Numbered from the stretch's first letter, positions 53,106-62,808 are shown. The stretch: 64,000 nt of DNA from Parachryseolinea silvisoli (GCF_021190955.1 NZ_JAIOAO010000002.1:1364001-1428000), one strand, 5' to 3'. The notes: generated by a model from the letters alone, not told the origin. Program-made: numbers and translations.

Positions 53106-55448
53106 ATGCGCTCTGATCTTCAGCTGGTTAACCAGCGCCTGACGAAATATACCCTAGCCGGTAAGACTACGCTTTCCTTCCGGAACTTCTATTCACATCT
53201 TCGGCATCAACATGCCTCGGAAAGAGGTATTCGTAAGCAGCAGCTGGAAATCTTCCTTTCGCAGTTTGATGCGCATCCCGAGTGGCTGCAACCGATTGAT
53301 CTCGATCGTGTGGCCGAATATAATGCACTGTTCGACCTGATTCATGCTGCCGTCGAGCCAACTGCCGGCGAAACCGAAGCCAAGCTGTGGGGACTCGGAG
53401 CGCCGCTGTGGCCGGCCATTTTTTACGGCACCGACGCGTTTTACAACCTCATCGACAAACGCGTACACGCCCGAATACCCGACTCGCTGAAATTTTCGGA
53501 AGACGAGAAGATTGACAAGTGGCACTATGAATTTGTCTACTCGTTTATCCTGCGCAAGGCGTTTAACCTGCCGATCCTTCCTCACGAAGACCTGACATAT
53601 TCTTACATAGATGAAGATACCGGCTTGCTGAAGTACCTGGCCGTACGGTCGGATATGCGGTACGTAGAAGTACAACAGCTACAGCCGCTACCCAACCTCG
53701 ACGCCGGCAAACTGGCGAACGCGCTGGACTGCGCACTAACCGGATACCTGCAGGAGAAGCTGCCCATAGACGCCTTTCACTTTGAAGGGTTTGCGATCCT
53801 GACCGTAGAGGATGTTACCAAGGAGAAGATACTGGAAAACATCCGTAACACTATGTTGGAGCATGACCCCGCGGAGACCGTGGGCATCTATCGCCAGGTG
53901 TTGACGTTGCTCAAGTCGCTGGTCGGCAACAGCGCCGTCCAGTTCGGTATGCTGCCCATGGTCGAGCTAAACGGTCACCTGCTGTCGCCATACGAAAACG
54001 ACCCCTTTAGTATTCTGGCGAACACGGCCAGTAAGTTATCCATCCCTCAGTCGGTTTTCCTGGACTACATGAACGGTTACCGCGCCAAGCCCAAGTCGTT
54101 GGTCTTTCATGCCACGGATGCAAAAGAGAACATCTCGTGGTTCGACCAGCTATTTTTACAAACGGGTATGCAGTCGCTCGCGTTGATCCCGGTCTTTCAT
54201 AACAACACGCTGGTGGGTATACTGGAAGCGTACAGCGACCGCGCCGGTGTACTGCAGGAATCAAACCTGAACCAACTGGAAAACGTGCTTCCCCTGCTGG
54301 CGCAACTGTTGCAAAAGAGCATTCTCGACTTTAACGCGTACATGGATCACACCATTAAAGATGTCTTTACGCCGCTACAACCATCCGTCGAGTGGAAATT
54401 CCGCGAGGCAATATGGCAGTATCGTAACGACACGTTCTTTGGAGCCCGTCGCCATACCGTTCCCACGGTATCGTTCGAAGATGTATATCCGCTCTACGGA
54501 GCAATCGATATTCGTAACTCGACCATCGAACGTAACGCGGCGTTGCGCGCCGACTTGATTTTTCAAGTGAAGCTCTTACTACATACCCTCGACGAAATTG
54601 ACACACAGATAGACCAGCCGGGCATAGACGAGCTGATCCTCAAATCGAACATCTGGCGTGGCCGGGTGGAGGATCAATCCATTCACATCGACGAGACGGC
54701 GCTGAAGAATTTTATCGAAGAGGAGGTGTTGCCATCACTACGCACCCTGCACGACGCGCAGCCTACCCTGCAAGCGCTGATCAAAACATTCCTGGATGCC
54801 AACAATGAACGGACGGGCGCCGTATTCCAGCACCGGCGTATGCTGGAGGGGTCGATGCAACGCATTAATACCGCCATCAGCGAGCACCTGGAATTATTCC
54901 GCCGCGATTTAAGTAAACTATATCCGAACTACTTTGAGAAATTCCGGACCGACGGCATAGAGTACGATGTTTACGTGGGACAGTCCATCGCGCCGACCAT
55001 TCCCTTTGAGCTGGCCCACGTCGACACTTTTCAACAGCGACAGCTTCGGTTCATGGCATCCATATCCCGCATTACGCGCCGACTCATGCCGCACATGGAA
55101 GTGCCTTTGCAGACCACACAGCTCATCTTTGTTCATCCCGCTACGATCGACATCAACTTCCGCAACGACGAACGTCGCTTTGATGTGGAGGGCACCTATA
55201 ATATTCGCTATCAGATCATCAAAAAGCGAATCGACAAAGCAAATGTCAAAGACACCCGGCAACGATTAACACAGCCGGGCAAGATTGCCATTGTTTTCTA
55301 CCGCAACAACTTCGTGGCGGAGCGCTATAGACACTACATCCAGGACCTGCAGCAGGAGGGACTGTTGAAGAATGATCTGGAAGAGCTGGAGATTGAAGAG
55401 TTGCAAGGTATACATGGGCTCGTGGCTCTTCGCGTGGGCGTGCAGTAA
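53106..55448 (+). CDS. Large GAF-like signalling protein of the CorA/CheB operon
   Basis: A 780-residue cytoplasmic protein. The N-terminus is helical. Residues about 280-410 resemble a GAF domain (LFLQTGMQSLALIPVFHNNTLVGILEAYSDR). From about 455 it reads YPLYGAIDIRNSTIERNAALRADL, a pattern reminiscent of, but not matching, nucleotide-cyclase active sites (acidic D-I-R-x-S-T). The C-terminus (IDINFRNDERRFDVEGTYNIRYQIIKKRIDKA) has no recognised family. 75 bases separate it from the CheB-like gene. Function unknown. Confidence 0.65.
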   Translation: MRSDLQLVNQRLTKYTLAGKTTLSFRNFYSHLRHQHASERGIRKQQLEIFLSQFDAHPEWLQPIDLDRVAEYNALFDLIHAAVEPTAGETEAKLWGLGAPLWPAIFYGTDAFYNLIDKRVHARIPDSLKFSEDEKIDKWHYEFVYSFILRKAFNLPILPHEDLTYSYIDEDTGLLKYLAVRSDMRYVEVQQLQPLPNLDAGKLANALDCALTGYLQEKLPIDAFHFEGFAILTVEDVTKEKILENIRNTMLEHDPAETVGIYRQVLTLLKSLVGNSAVQFGMLPMVELNGHLLSPYENDPFSILANTASKLSIPQSVFLDYMNGYRAKPKSLVFHATDAKENISWFDQLFLQTGMQSLALIPVFHNNTLVGILEAYSDRAGVLQESNLNQLENVLPLLAQLLQKSILDFNAYMDHTIKDVFTPLQPSVEWKFREAIWQYRNDTFFGARRHTVPTVSFEDVYPLYGAIDIRNSTIERNAALRADLIFQVKLLLHTLDEIDTQIDQPGIDELILKSNIWRGRVEDQSIHIDETALKNFIEEEVLPSLRTLHDAQPTLQALIKTFLDANNERTGAVFQHRRMLEGSMQRINTAISEHLELFRRDLSKLYPNYFEKFRTDGIEYDVYVGQSIAPTIPFELAHVDTFQQRQLRFMASISRITRRLMPHMEVPLQTTQLIFVHPATIDINFRNDERRFDVEGTYNIRYQIIKKRIDKANVKDTRQRLTQPGKIAIVFYRNNFVAERYRHYIQDLQQEGLLKNDLEELEIEELQGIHGLVALRVGVQ

Positions 55449-55700
55449 CTAGGCCTTCTCCACAATCAACGAAATCAGTCGCTCCCCCGGTCCGGTAGTA
55501 CCACTCACAATAAGCGGGTCCGACACAATGCGTGCGGCAGCCTCCTGGCCCTCGTGTGTAATCTTGACGGAAGTCCCTTTGACATAAGTCTTCACCTCGT
55601 TCTCGGGCACCGAGACACGCACTTGTACAGAATTGCCTTCATTAAAATCACGAAAGGTGATTTTATCGCTTTTAGAAATGCTGATCGGTTTCATAACCAT
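55449..55700 (-). CDS. Small hypothetical protein downstream of a riboswitch
   Basis: An 83-residue beta-rich cytoplasmic protein (KITFRDFNEGNSVQVRVSVPENEVKTYVKG, SVKITHEGQEAAARIV). Not recognised. It is the first gene past the TPP riboswitch and its terminator on this strand, but nothing in it suggests thiamine use. Its stop abuts the stop of the converging GAF-like gene. ATG at 55700 is used; ATG 55694 is possible. Confidence 0.65.
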   Translation of the reverse strand: MVMKPISISKSDKITFRDFNEGNSVQVRVSVPENEVKTYVKGTSVKITHEGQEAAARIVSDPLIVSGTTGPGERLISLIVEKA

Positions 55701-55730
55701 CGGAAGTTTAAGATCGAATAATTAGTAAGG

Positions 55731-55770
55731 AAAGAGGCTGCTTTATGTTGTAAAGCAGCCTCTTTTTAAG
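55731..55770. terminator. Bidirectional terminator next to the riboswitch
   Basis: A 15-bp perfect stem (AAAGAGGCTGCTTTA / TAAAGCAGCCTCTTT) with loop TGTTG. T-runs on both sides. On the minus strand it lies just after the TPP aptamer and before the 83-residue gene, so it can be the expression platform. Confidence 0.9.
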
Positions 55771-55779
55771 GTTAATCTC

Positions 55780-55860
55780 GTCTCCTTTCGCCGGCATTAC
55801 CCGGATCAAGTTTCAGGATCTGTTCTCAGATACAGGGTTCTGTACCACTCCTGTCAAGAC
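55780..55860 (-). ncRNA. TPP riboswitch (THI element)
   Basis: On the minus strand the aptamer core is clear: GGAGTG, then CTGAGA at the P2 junction, then ACTTGATCCGGGTAATGCC with GGCGAAAGGA, i.e. the conserved TGATC..GGATAATGCCnGCG pattern (with one change, CTTGATC for CCTGATC). P1 can form between GTCTT (55856-55860) and AGGAGAC (55780-55786). It should bind thiamine diphosphate. A strong terminator follows 10 bases later, but no thiamine gene does. Confidence 0.88.
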
Positions 55861-55990
55861 TAACTACTTCCTGTAGTGTAAATACTGTGCCATCCCGTTT
55901 CCTGCGTCCTTTTGCTCGCCCGGCAAAGCCGCTGAGGAAAAACCGCGACCATCAAACAGGAGTGGTGCAGATTGTTCACAAATTCGGACA

Positions 55991-58753
55991 TCAATTTGTT
56001 GTCAAAAACTGCCGCAACATATACTGCAGAATACCTTTGTTGCGGTAATAATCAATTTCGATTTTGCTATCCAACCGGCACCGCACCTTAAATTGTTTGC
56101 GGCTGCCATCCTCCGCTGTTGCGGTGATCGTCAGTTGTTGTCCCGGTTTGATTGCATCGGTCAGCTCAGGTATATCAAATGTCTCGCGTCCGGTCAGGCC
56201 AAGCTGTTTATAACTTTCCCCTTCCAGAAATTGTAACGGCAACACGCCCATGCCCACCAGGTTGCTGCGGTGAATACGCTCATAGCTTTCAGCAATCACC
56301 GCGCGGATGCCCAGCAGGAATGTACCTTTCGCGGCCCAATCACGCGACGAACCACTACCATACTCTTTACCCGCCAGCACCAGCAGTGGTGTATTGGTCT
56401 CTTTATACTTCATGGCAGCATCGTACACGGTCATTTCCTCCCCGGAGGGAATGTGCTGTGTGAAACCACCCTCTTTCGTCGCCAGCTGGTTTTTGATCCG
56501 CACGTTAGCGAACGTTCCGCGGATCATGACTTCGTCGTTCCCACGACGCGAACCGTATGAGTTAAACTGATCTTTCGGTATGCCGCGACTCACCAGGTAT
56601 TGTCCCGCCGGTGACTTTTCATTGAAGCTACCCGCCGGCGAGATGTGGTCGGTTGTGATCGAGTCGCCCAGCACGAGGAGTGCCTGACCTTTTACAATCG
56701 GTTTAATCGGTTCGGCCGTTTCGGGCAGGTTGACGAAGAAGGGCGCTTCCTTCACATAGGTGGAGGTGGGATCCCATTTATAGGCTTTTGTCTGCGGCGC
56801 TGACAATTTCTGCCATTGCTCGTTGCCATCGAAGATCTCGGCGTAATTCTTCTTATACGAATCTTTCTTCACTACGCGGGCGACTGTGCTGTGAATCTCT
56901 TCGTCCGACGGCCAGATATCTTTAAGGTATACCGGCTCGTTACGATCGTTATAGGCCAGCGGCTCCTGCGTCATATCGATGTCGATGCGACCGGCAATGG
57001 CGTATGCGACCACCAGCAGCGGTGACATGAGGAAGTTCATCTTTACCTGCGGGTGAATACGCGCTTCGAAGTTACGGTTACTGGACAACGCGGCACCCAG
57101 GATTAAATCGTGGTCTTGCATGGCGGCGGCAATCGGGTCGGGCAGCGGGCCGGAGTTTCCGATACACGATGTGCAACCATACCCCACCACGTTGAATTTC
57201 ATTTGCTCGAGCTTCACCAGCAAGCCGGCTTCACGCAAATAATCGGTTACAACCTTTGAGCCGGGCGCAAGACTGGTTTTCACCCAGGGCTTCACGCGAA
57301 GGCCCCTGGCCAGTGCTTTCTCGGCCAGCAACCCGGCACCGATCATCACGTCGGGGTTGGAGGTGTTGGTACAACTGGTAATGGCAGCAATAACAATGGC
57401 GCCATCGCTCAGGTGGAAAGTTTGGTTATCGTGCGTCACTTCCACGGTACGGATATCCGGATGACTATCCGGGGTGATTGTCTTTACTTGTGAGGGGTCC
57501 ACATTGCCACCCTCGCCGCTCCAGCGATTCAGCGGACGGTCCACAAAGGTGATATACCGTCGGCTGTACGTTTTTTCGATATACTCCGTTACGGTCTGCT
57601 TTGTCTGGCGGAGCAGAATTTTGTCTTGCGGGCGGCTCGGACCTGATATCGTCGGCTCCACTGTAGAAAGGTCCAGCGTCACGACCTGGCTGTACGTAAT
57701 GGCGTCTTCATTTTCACGCCACAGTAAATTCTCTTGTGTATACTTTCGCGTAAGCTCGATAACCTCTGCGGGGCGGTTGGTTTTCTCCAGGTAGTCCAAC
57801 GTCTTTTCGTCGATGGGGAAGTATGTTACCGTACAACCAAATTCCGGCGACATGTTGCCGATGGTAGCGCGGTCCGGAACAGAAAGTGTGTTGAGCCCAT
57901 CGCCAAAGACTTCGACAAACTTGCCCACCACCTTCGTTCTGCGCAACAGCTCGGTAATCGTCAGCACCAGGTCCGTAGCGGTAGCCCCTACGGGCAGCTT
58001 GCCGGTAAGCTTGAGCCCGATCACTTCGGGCAGGGAAAAGAATTGAGGTTGGCCGAGCATGGCGGCTTCTGCTTCAATGCCGCCTACGCCGTACGCTACA
58101 ATACCCAGGCCGTTGACCATGGGTGTGTGCGAGTCGGTGCCGATGCAGGAGTCTGGAAAGACGAAGCCGTCGCGCTGCACGACGCAGGTGGAGAAATATT
58201 CCAGGTTCACCTGGTGGCAGATGCCCATACCCGGCGGTACGACGGAAAAATTGTCCACGGCAGTTTGCGCCCATTTCAGGAACCGGTAGCGCTCGCTGTT
58301 GCGCTCATATTCTTTTTCCACATTCAGGCGGTAGGCATCGTTGGTGCCGTAATAATCGACAAGCACGGAGTGATCGATCACCAGGTCTACCGGTATGAGC
58401 GGATTGATCCGGGTAATATCCTTCCCTTTTCGGGCCATCTCGTCACGCAGGGAAGCGATGTCTACAATGGCCGGCACACCGGTGAAGTCCTGCATCAGCA
58501 CGCGGGCAGGCATGAACGGTATCTCTTTGTCTTCGGGTTGGGGCGACCAGCCCAGGATCGTTTCGATGTGCTCCTGGGTGGTAACATAGCCGTCGTAATT
58601 CCGCACTGCATTTTCCAGCAACACACGAATCGAAAAAGGCAGGCGCTCGATGGCGTGTCCTTGCTGCTGCAAGGCTTTCAAACTGTAATACGAATGCCGT
58701 TTGTCTCCGACGGTCAATTCTTTTTTGGCGTGAAAATGATCTTGATTTGTCAT
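55991..58753 (-). CDS. acnA: Aconitate hydratase A
   Basis: Interconverts citrate and isocitrate in the TCA cycle; cytoplasmic [4Fe-4S] enzyme. The 920-residue protein has AcnA length and order, with the cluster cysteines in ITSCTNTSNP and GYGCTSCIGNSGPL, and the C-terminal swivel domain (LGDSITTDHISPAG, YGSRRGNDEVMIRG, KEYGSGSSRDWAAKG). Start at 58753 (MTNQDHFHAKKELT). The TPP riboswitch lies 130 bases downstream on the same strand, but is not part of its leader. Confidence 0.96.
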   Translation of the reverse strand: MTNQDHFHAKKELTVGDKRHSYYSLKALQQQGHAIERLPFSIRVLLENAVRNYDGYVTTQEHIETILGWSPQPEDKEIPFMPARVLMQDFTGVPAIVDIASLRDEMARKGKDITRINPLIPVDLVIDHSVLVDYYGTNDAYRLNVEKEYERNSERYRFLKWAQTAVDNFSVVPPGMGICHQVNLEYFSTCVVQRDGFVFPDSCIGTDSHTPMVNGLGIVAYGVGGIEAEAAMLGQPQFFSLPEVIGLKLTGKLPVGATATDLVLTITELLRRTKVVGKFVEVFGDGLNTLSVPDRATIGNMSPEFGCTVTYFPIDEKTLDYLEKTNRPAEVIELTRKYTQENLLWRENEDAITYSQVVTLDLSTVEPTISGPSRPQDKILLRQTKQTVTEYIEKTYSRRYITFVDRPLNRWSGEGGNVDPSQVKTITPDSHPDIRTVEVTHDNQTFHLSDGAIVIAAITSCTNTSNPDVMIGAGLLAEKALARGLRVKPWVKTSLAPGSKVVTDYLREAGLLVKLEQMKFNVVGYGCTSCIGNSGPLPDPIAAAMQDHDLILGAALSSNRNFEARIHPQVKMNFLMSPLLVVAYAIAGRIDIDMTQEPLAYNDRNEPVYLKDIWPSDEEIHSTVARVVKKDSYKKNYAEIFDGNEQWQKLSAPQTKAYKWDPTSTYVKEAPFFVNLPETAEPIKPIVKGQALLVLGDSITTDHISPAGSFNEKSPAGQYLVSRGIPKDQFNSYGSRRGNDEVMIRGTFANVRIKNQLATKEGGFTQHIPSGEEMTVYDAAMKYKETNTPLLVLAGKEYGSGSSRDWAAKGTFLLGIRAVIAESYERIHRSNLVGMGVLPLQFLEGESYKQLGLTGRETFDIPELTDAIKPGQQLTITATAEDGSRKQFKVRCRLDSKIEIDYYRNKGILQYMLRQFLTTN

Positions 58754-58946
58754 AAGCTATACTTACATGGGCGTTTTAAGCTACATTTTTTCCTAGGGTA
58801 AACAGCGTAGACGGCTTCTTTTCTCCCCATCCGCCATCTTTTTTACGAATACGGACAATTTTTACTTCGGATTGCTTAGAAAACAATGCCAGCAAAGGCA
58901 CGGGTACAATTTTTTCATTGGTTTTAGGCGAATTTTCCCCTCGCCC

Positions 58947-59444
58947 ATGCATAAACTAGCCGACATCTCCGACATCAAGCAGTACATGGTCACCCATGAA
59001 GAAACGCTGGCCATCGCCGAAAGTGCTACCGCCGGCCAACTGCAAGCTGCTATTTCGCTGGCCGACGGAGCCAGCCTTTTTTTTCAGGGCGGATTGACTG
59101 CCTACAACATCGGCCAGAAAGCCCGGCTGCTACAGGTAGAGCCTATTCATGCGCTAGCGTGCAATTGTGTGTCCGATCGTGTAGCGGCCCAGATGGCGCG
59201 GCATGTCAGTACAATGTTTTCGAGCGACTGGGGCATCGGCATCACCGGCTATGCGGCGCCCCTCCCGGAATGTGGGATTGAAGAAAACCTGTTTGCCTTC
59301 TATGCCGTGGCCTATAATGGTGAGGTTGTGTTGGAGAAAAAAATCGAGACGGCGAAAGAAGGCATTTACAACGTGCAGCGCTACTATGTCGCGCAGATAT
59401 TAGAAGACTTTGGCAACTATTTAAGCACACGCCGGCGCGATTGA
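58947..59444 (+). CDS. CinA C-terminal domain protein (NMN amidohydrolase-like)
   Basis: A 165-residue stand-alone CinA-C domain, which in PncC hydrolyses nicotinamide mononucleotide amide as part of NAD recycling. Conserved parts: LAIAESATAGQLQAAIS, FQGGLTAYNIGQKARLL, and GIGITGYAAP. The start ATG 58947 gives the normal family N-terminus. It precedes the TPR kinase by 28 bases (start 59473), and the overlap of upstream in-frame starts suggests translational coupling. Confidence 0.88.
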   Translation: MHKLADISDIKQYMVTHEETLAIAESATAGQLQAAISLADGASLFFQGGLTAYNIGQKARLLQVEPIHALACNCVSDRVAAQMARHVSTMFSSDWGIGITGYAAPLPECGIEENLFAFYAVAYNGEVVLEKKIETAKEGIYNVQRYYVAQILEDFGNYLSTRRRD

Positions 59445-59472
59445 AAAAGTGCATTTTCGGGAGATTCATTTC

Positions 59473-61755
59473 ATGCGTGAAACCTTTTCCTGGAAAAACG
59501 TATACGCCAGGAGTATGCCTACTCTTACTCTGCCTGTCCTGCGTGCTGTAGCATGTGTTTTGATCTATGCTACATGTTTATGTAGGCCGTACGGCGCATC
59601 CGCACAGTCCGCTGCTACAACGCAATTGGATAGTTTGCAACAAGCACTACAAGCACACTCCACGACAGACACTACGCGTGCGACCATCCTGATCGCACTG
59701 ACGCGACAACTATACCGCGCCGGGCACCACGATGAAGCACTAACGTACGCCGCCGAAGCGCGCGTGATCTCGCGCGCCCTGCAGTATCCCAAAGGAGAAG
59801 GCAACGCCTGGGTCGCGTCGGGTCACGCCTATCTTCGCATGGGTGACTACGACAGTGCGCTGGCACATTTTCACAAAGGACATGCTGCCTTCACCGCGGC
59901 ACACGAGCTCGGACGACTGGCCGATACCTATCTCTACATCGGTCAGGCTTACGACTATCAGGCGCGCTACAAAGAAGCGCTGGAGCAATATCGTGCAGCC
60001 TTGAATGTGCTGGAAGAGCGCCCCAATAAAGACATGCAGGTGCGTGTGCTCAATAGCATCGGCATCACCTACTTCAACCGCGGTAGCTATGAGCTGGCGT
60101 TGGAGCACTACCTGCAGGCCATGAAGATCAGCGCGACGTTTCCGGACAAGCTCTATTATGCCACCATCGTAAACAATATCGGTGTGGTGAAAATGGCGAC
60201 GACACAGTATGACGAAGCATTGCGATACTTCCGGTTATATCGCGCCGCAGCGCGTGAGATGAAACACCCGCAGTCGGAAGCGGTGGCCTTGTTAAACATT
60301 GGCGAGGCCTGCATCGGAATGAAATTATATAAAGAAGCCAATCAACATTTGGATAGCGCCTTGACCCGGTATGGCCAGATAGGCGATAAACGCGGCATGT
60401 CGTTCGCAGAGGCCAACCTGGGTGATTCCTACCGCAACATGGGGTGGTTTCTGAATGCCGAAACCTATTACAACGAATCCATTGGTATAGCCCGCGAGAT
60501 ACACAGCGACGAGGCGCTGGTAAAATCGTTGCTTGGCCTGACGGACTTGTATATACGCATGCAACAACCGCGTCGTGCCGTGGCACCCTTGACGGAGGTT
60601 AGGGCAGCGGCTGAGCGGTCGGGTGCCATGCCGTGGATGGAAAAAGTTTATTTGTATAGCTCGCGGCTGGACTCTGCCCGGGGTGACTACCGGTCGGCCT
60701 ATCAATGGTTCAAAAAGTATTCGCACTTAAACGATAGCCTGTTCAATGAACGCAAAAGCCAACAGGTCGCACAAATGCAAGAGCTCTATGCGAGTGAGAA
60801 AAAAGACAAAGAAATAACGCTGCTGAGTGAAGCAAAAAAGATGGAAGAGTTAAAGCTTTCATCCAATAGAACACTCCTGATCATATCCATTATATTTTTT
60901 GTGTTGTTAACCGGCCTGATTTTGTACTGGGGGTATATAAAATCACGTTATGCGCGGGAAGTAAGCGAGCAGCACGAACGGATATCGGAAGCGTATGAAG
61001 AGCTGAAGGTGCTGATGGACCGTGTGGAAGAGCAAAACAAAATGCTGGCTACCAAAAACGAAGCGCTGGAAGAGCTACACCGCGAGAAGGACGGCCTGAT
61101 CAGCGTAGTGGCACATGATTTACGAAGCCCGTTGAACCGCATTGCCGGGCTGGCTATGCTGGTGGAATTGGGGCAGCCCCTCGACACGGATGGGAAGGAG
61201 CTGGTGACCATGATGCAAAAGGTTTGTGCAGAAGGCAACGGCCTCATTCGCGACCTGCTGGATATCAATCAATTTGCACAGCAGGAAGCGTTGACACTGG
61301 CGCCGCTACACCTCGGTCAATTTGTGGGTGCATTGGCTGCGCACTATGCCGGTGCGCTGGAAAAGAAACAGCTCACCATGGTTATCCACAACGACAGCGA
61401 CAGTGTCGTGCAGACGGATAGCCATTGCCTCAACCGCATACTCGACAACATTCTTACCAACGCCATCAAGTTTTCGCCACCGGGCAAGCGCATCTTTGTC
61501 CATACCGAATCTCAACCGGCGGCGGTCACGATCCGCATTCGCGACGAAGGCCCCGGTTTTCATCCTGAAGACCTCTCGCGTGTGTTTCGCAAATTCACCC
61601 GTCTGTCGGCGCGTCCGACCGGGGGAGAAAGCTCAACCGGCCTGGGATTGTCCATCGTCAAATCCCTCGTGGAGAAACTGAGCGGCTCCGTGAAGCTCGA
61701 AAGTGTCTGGGGGCATGGCGCTACGTTTATCATTACACTGCCCCGCAACACCTGA
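59473..61755 (+). CDS. TPR-repeat sensor histidine kinase
   Basis: A 760-residue sensor. A signal/anchor-like N-terminus (VLRAVACVLIYATCL) exports a TPR domain: repeats at about 75-390 such as GNAWVASGHAYLRMGDYDSALAHF and ALNIGEACIGMKLYKEANQHL. One membrane helix (LLIISIIFFVLLTGLILYWGYI, near 472-493) and a coiled coil lead into the kinase: H-box VVAHDLRSPLNRIAGL, N-box NILTNAIKFS, RDEGPGF, and TGLGLSIVKSLVEK. Ligand unknown. Start ATG 59473 is chosen; ATG 59515 and GTG 59449 are alternatives. No receiver follows. Confidence 0.85.
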   Translation: MRETFSWKNVYARSMPTLTLPVLRAVACVLIYATCLCRPYGASAQSAATTQLDSLQQALQAHSTTDTTRATILIALTRQLYRAGHHDEALTYAAEARVISRALQYPKGEGNAWVASGHAYLRMGDYDSALAHFHKGHAAFTAAHELGRLADTYLYIGQAYDYQARYKEALEQYRAALNVLEERPNKDMQVRVLNSIGITYFNRGSYELALEHYLQAMKISATFPDKLYYATIVNNIGVVKMATTQYDEALRYFRLYRAAAREMKHPQSEAVALLNIGEACIGMKLYKEANQHLDSALTRYGQIGDKRGMSFAEANLGDSYRNMGWFLNAETYYNESIGIAREIHSDEALVKSLLGLTDLYIRMQQPRRAVAPLTEVRAAAERSGAMPWMEKVYLYSSRLDSARGDYRSAYQWFKKYSHLNDSLFNERKSQQVAQMQELYASEKKDKEITLLSEAKKMEELKLSSNRTLLIISIIFFVLLTGLILYWGYIKSRYAREVSEQHERISEAYEELKVLMDRVEEQNKMLATKNEALEELHREKDGLISVVAHDLRSPLNRIAGLAMLVELGQPLDTDGKELVTMMQKVCAEGNGLIRDLLDINQFAQQEALTLAPLHLGQFVGALAAHYAGALEKKQLTMVIHNDSDSVVQTDSHCLNRILDNILTNAIKFSPPGKRIFVHTESQPAAVTIRIRDEGPGFHPEDLSRVFRKFTRLSARPTGGESSTGLGLSIVKSLVEKLSGSVKLESVWGHGATFIITLPRNT

Positions 61756-61826
61756 ATTTATTTTCGCCGCGCGTTAAACCCGGCGCCCCGGCTTTTGTCT
61801 AACTTGGGAATTCACCGTCGATCTCC

Positions 61827-62384
61827 TTGGAGGATAAAGAGCTTTTGGCAAAGATCCGGGACCCCGAGACCCGGAATTACGGATTTAACCTGCTGGTACG
61901 GGCATACCAGCAGCGTGTGTATGGCCATATCCGGAAGATGGTCATTGATCACGACGATGCGGATGATCTGACCCAGGAAGTCTTTATCAAAATCCACAAG
62001 CACATCGACAGCTTTCGGGAAGACGCCCAGTTGTACACCTGGGTGTATCGCATCGCCACCAACGAATGCCTGAATTTCTTACGCAGCAAAAAGCGCAAAT
62101 TCTTTTTGCCCATCGGCGACGTCACCGAAGAGCTCAGCCGCAAGCTCGACCAGCAGCCGGGCCTGTCCGGCGACGACGTGCAACGCCGCTTGCAAAAAGC
62201 TTTGCTGACGCTGCCCGACAAACAACGGATAGTCTTCAATATGAAATACTTTGAAGACCTGCCCTATGACACGATCGCAGACATTACTCAAACCAGCGTG
62301 GGGGCACTCAAGGCCAGCTACCACCACGCCGTGAAAAAAATAGAAGACTACCTTCGTAACGATATAAACACCGCCGGCCACTAA
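61827..62384 (+). CDS. ECF-type RNA polymerase sigma factor
   Basis: A 185-residue sigma-70 family factor of the extracytoplasmic-function type. Region 2: NLLVRAYQQRVYGHIRKMVIDHDDADDLTQEVFIKI; region 4: LTLPDKQRIVFNMKYFEDLPYDTIADITQTSVGALKASYHHAVKKI. The likely start is TTG 61827, since the family N-terminus (LEDKELLAKIRDPETRNYGF) begins here and no ATG is in frame close by. The next gene is its probable anti-sigma factor. Confidence 0.92.
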   Translation: MEDKELLAKIRDPETRNYGFNLLVRAYQQRVYGHIRKMVIDHDDADDLTQEVFIKIHKHIDSFREDAQLYTWVYRIATNECLNFLRSKKRKFFLPIGDVTEELSRKLDQQPGLSGDDVQRRLQKALLTLPDKQRIVFNMKYFEDLPYDTIADITQTSVGALKASYHHAVKKIEDYLRNDINTAGH

Positions 62385-62394
62385 CGCTACCTGT

Positions 62395-62805
62395 ATGAAA
62401 CTGGAAGACATACCGAAAAAAGAGATCTTTACCGCCCCCGACGGCTACTTTGACATGCTGCCCGGCGTGATTCAGGCGCGTGTAGCAAAACAATCCCGGT
62501 TCACGCGCCCCGTATGGCAGTACAGCTTGCGTTACGCATTACCGGCAGTGGTACTGGTGGCAGCCGGCATCCTGTGGTATACACGGCAGACCTCCGCACA
62601 AGACATGCTCGCGGGCATTGCTACCGAAGAACTCGTGCGCTACCTCGAAGAGTCCGAAACCCTTTCCACGGACGAGCTACTCGACACCAACCTGCTGGAT
62701 GCGGACGATGTACAGTCCATCGAGCAGGAAGTCTACCACCTGGACCTCAACGACGATGTACTCGATGCTTTAGAAGACAACCTGAACGACTTTAATAGTT
62801 TATAA
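62395..62805 (+). CDS. Membrane protein of the sigma operon, likely anti-sigma factor
   Basis: A 136-residue protein: cytoplasmic N-terminus (KLEDIPKKEIFTAPDGYFDMLPGVIQARV), one membrane helix (YALPAVVLVAAGILWY, about 47-62), and an acidic C-terminal part with ESETLSTDELLDTNLLDADDV. The layout is that of small Bacteroidota anti-sigma factors, and it follows the sigma gene by 10 bases. No zinc-type motif is visible. Confidence 0.75.
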   Translation: MKLEDIPKKEIFTAPDGYFDMLPGVIQARVAKQSRFTRPVWQYSLRYALPAVVLVAAGILWYTRQTSAQDMLAGIATEELVRYLEESETLSTDELLDTNLLDADDVQSIEQEVYHLDLNDDVLDALEDNLNDFNSL

Positions 62806-62808
62806 GAC

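Noticed and set aside
57734-58801. 355-codon open frame on the plus strand
   Set aside because: Antisense to aconitase; the acnA reading is full length with its cluster motifs.
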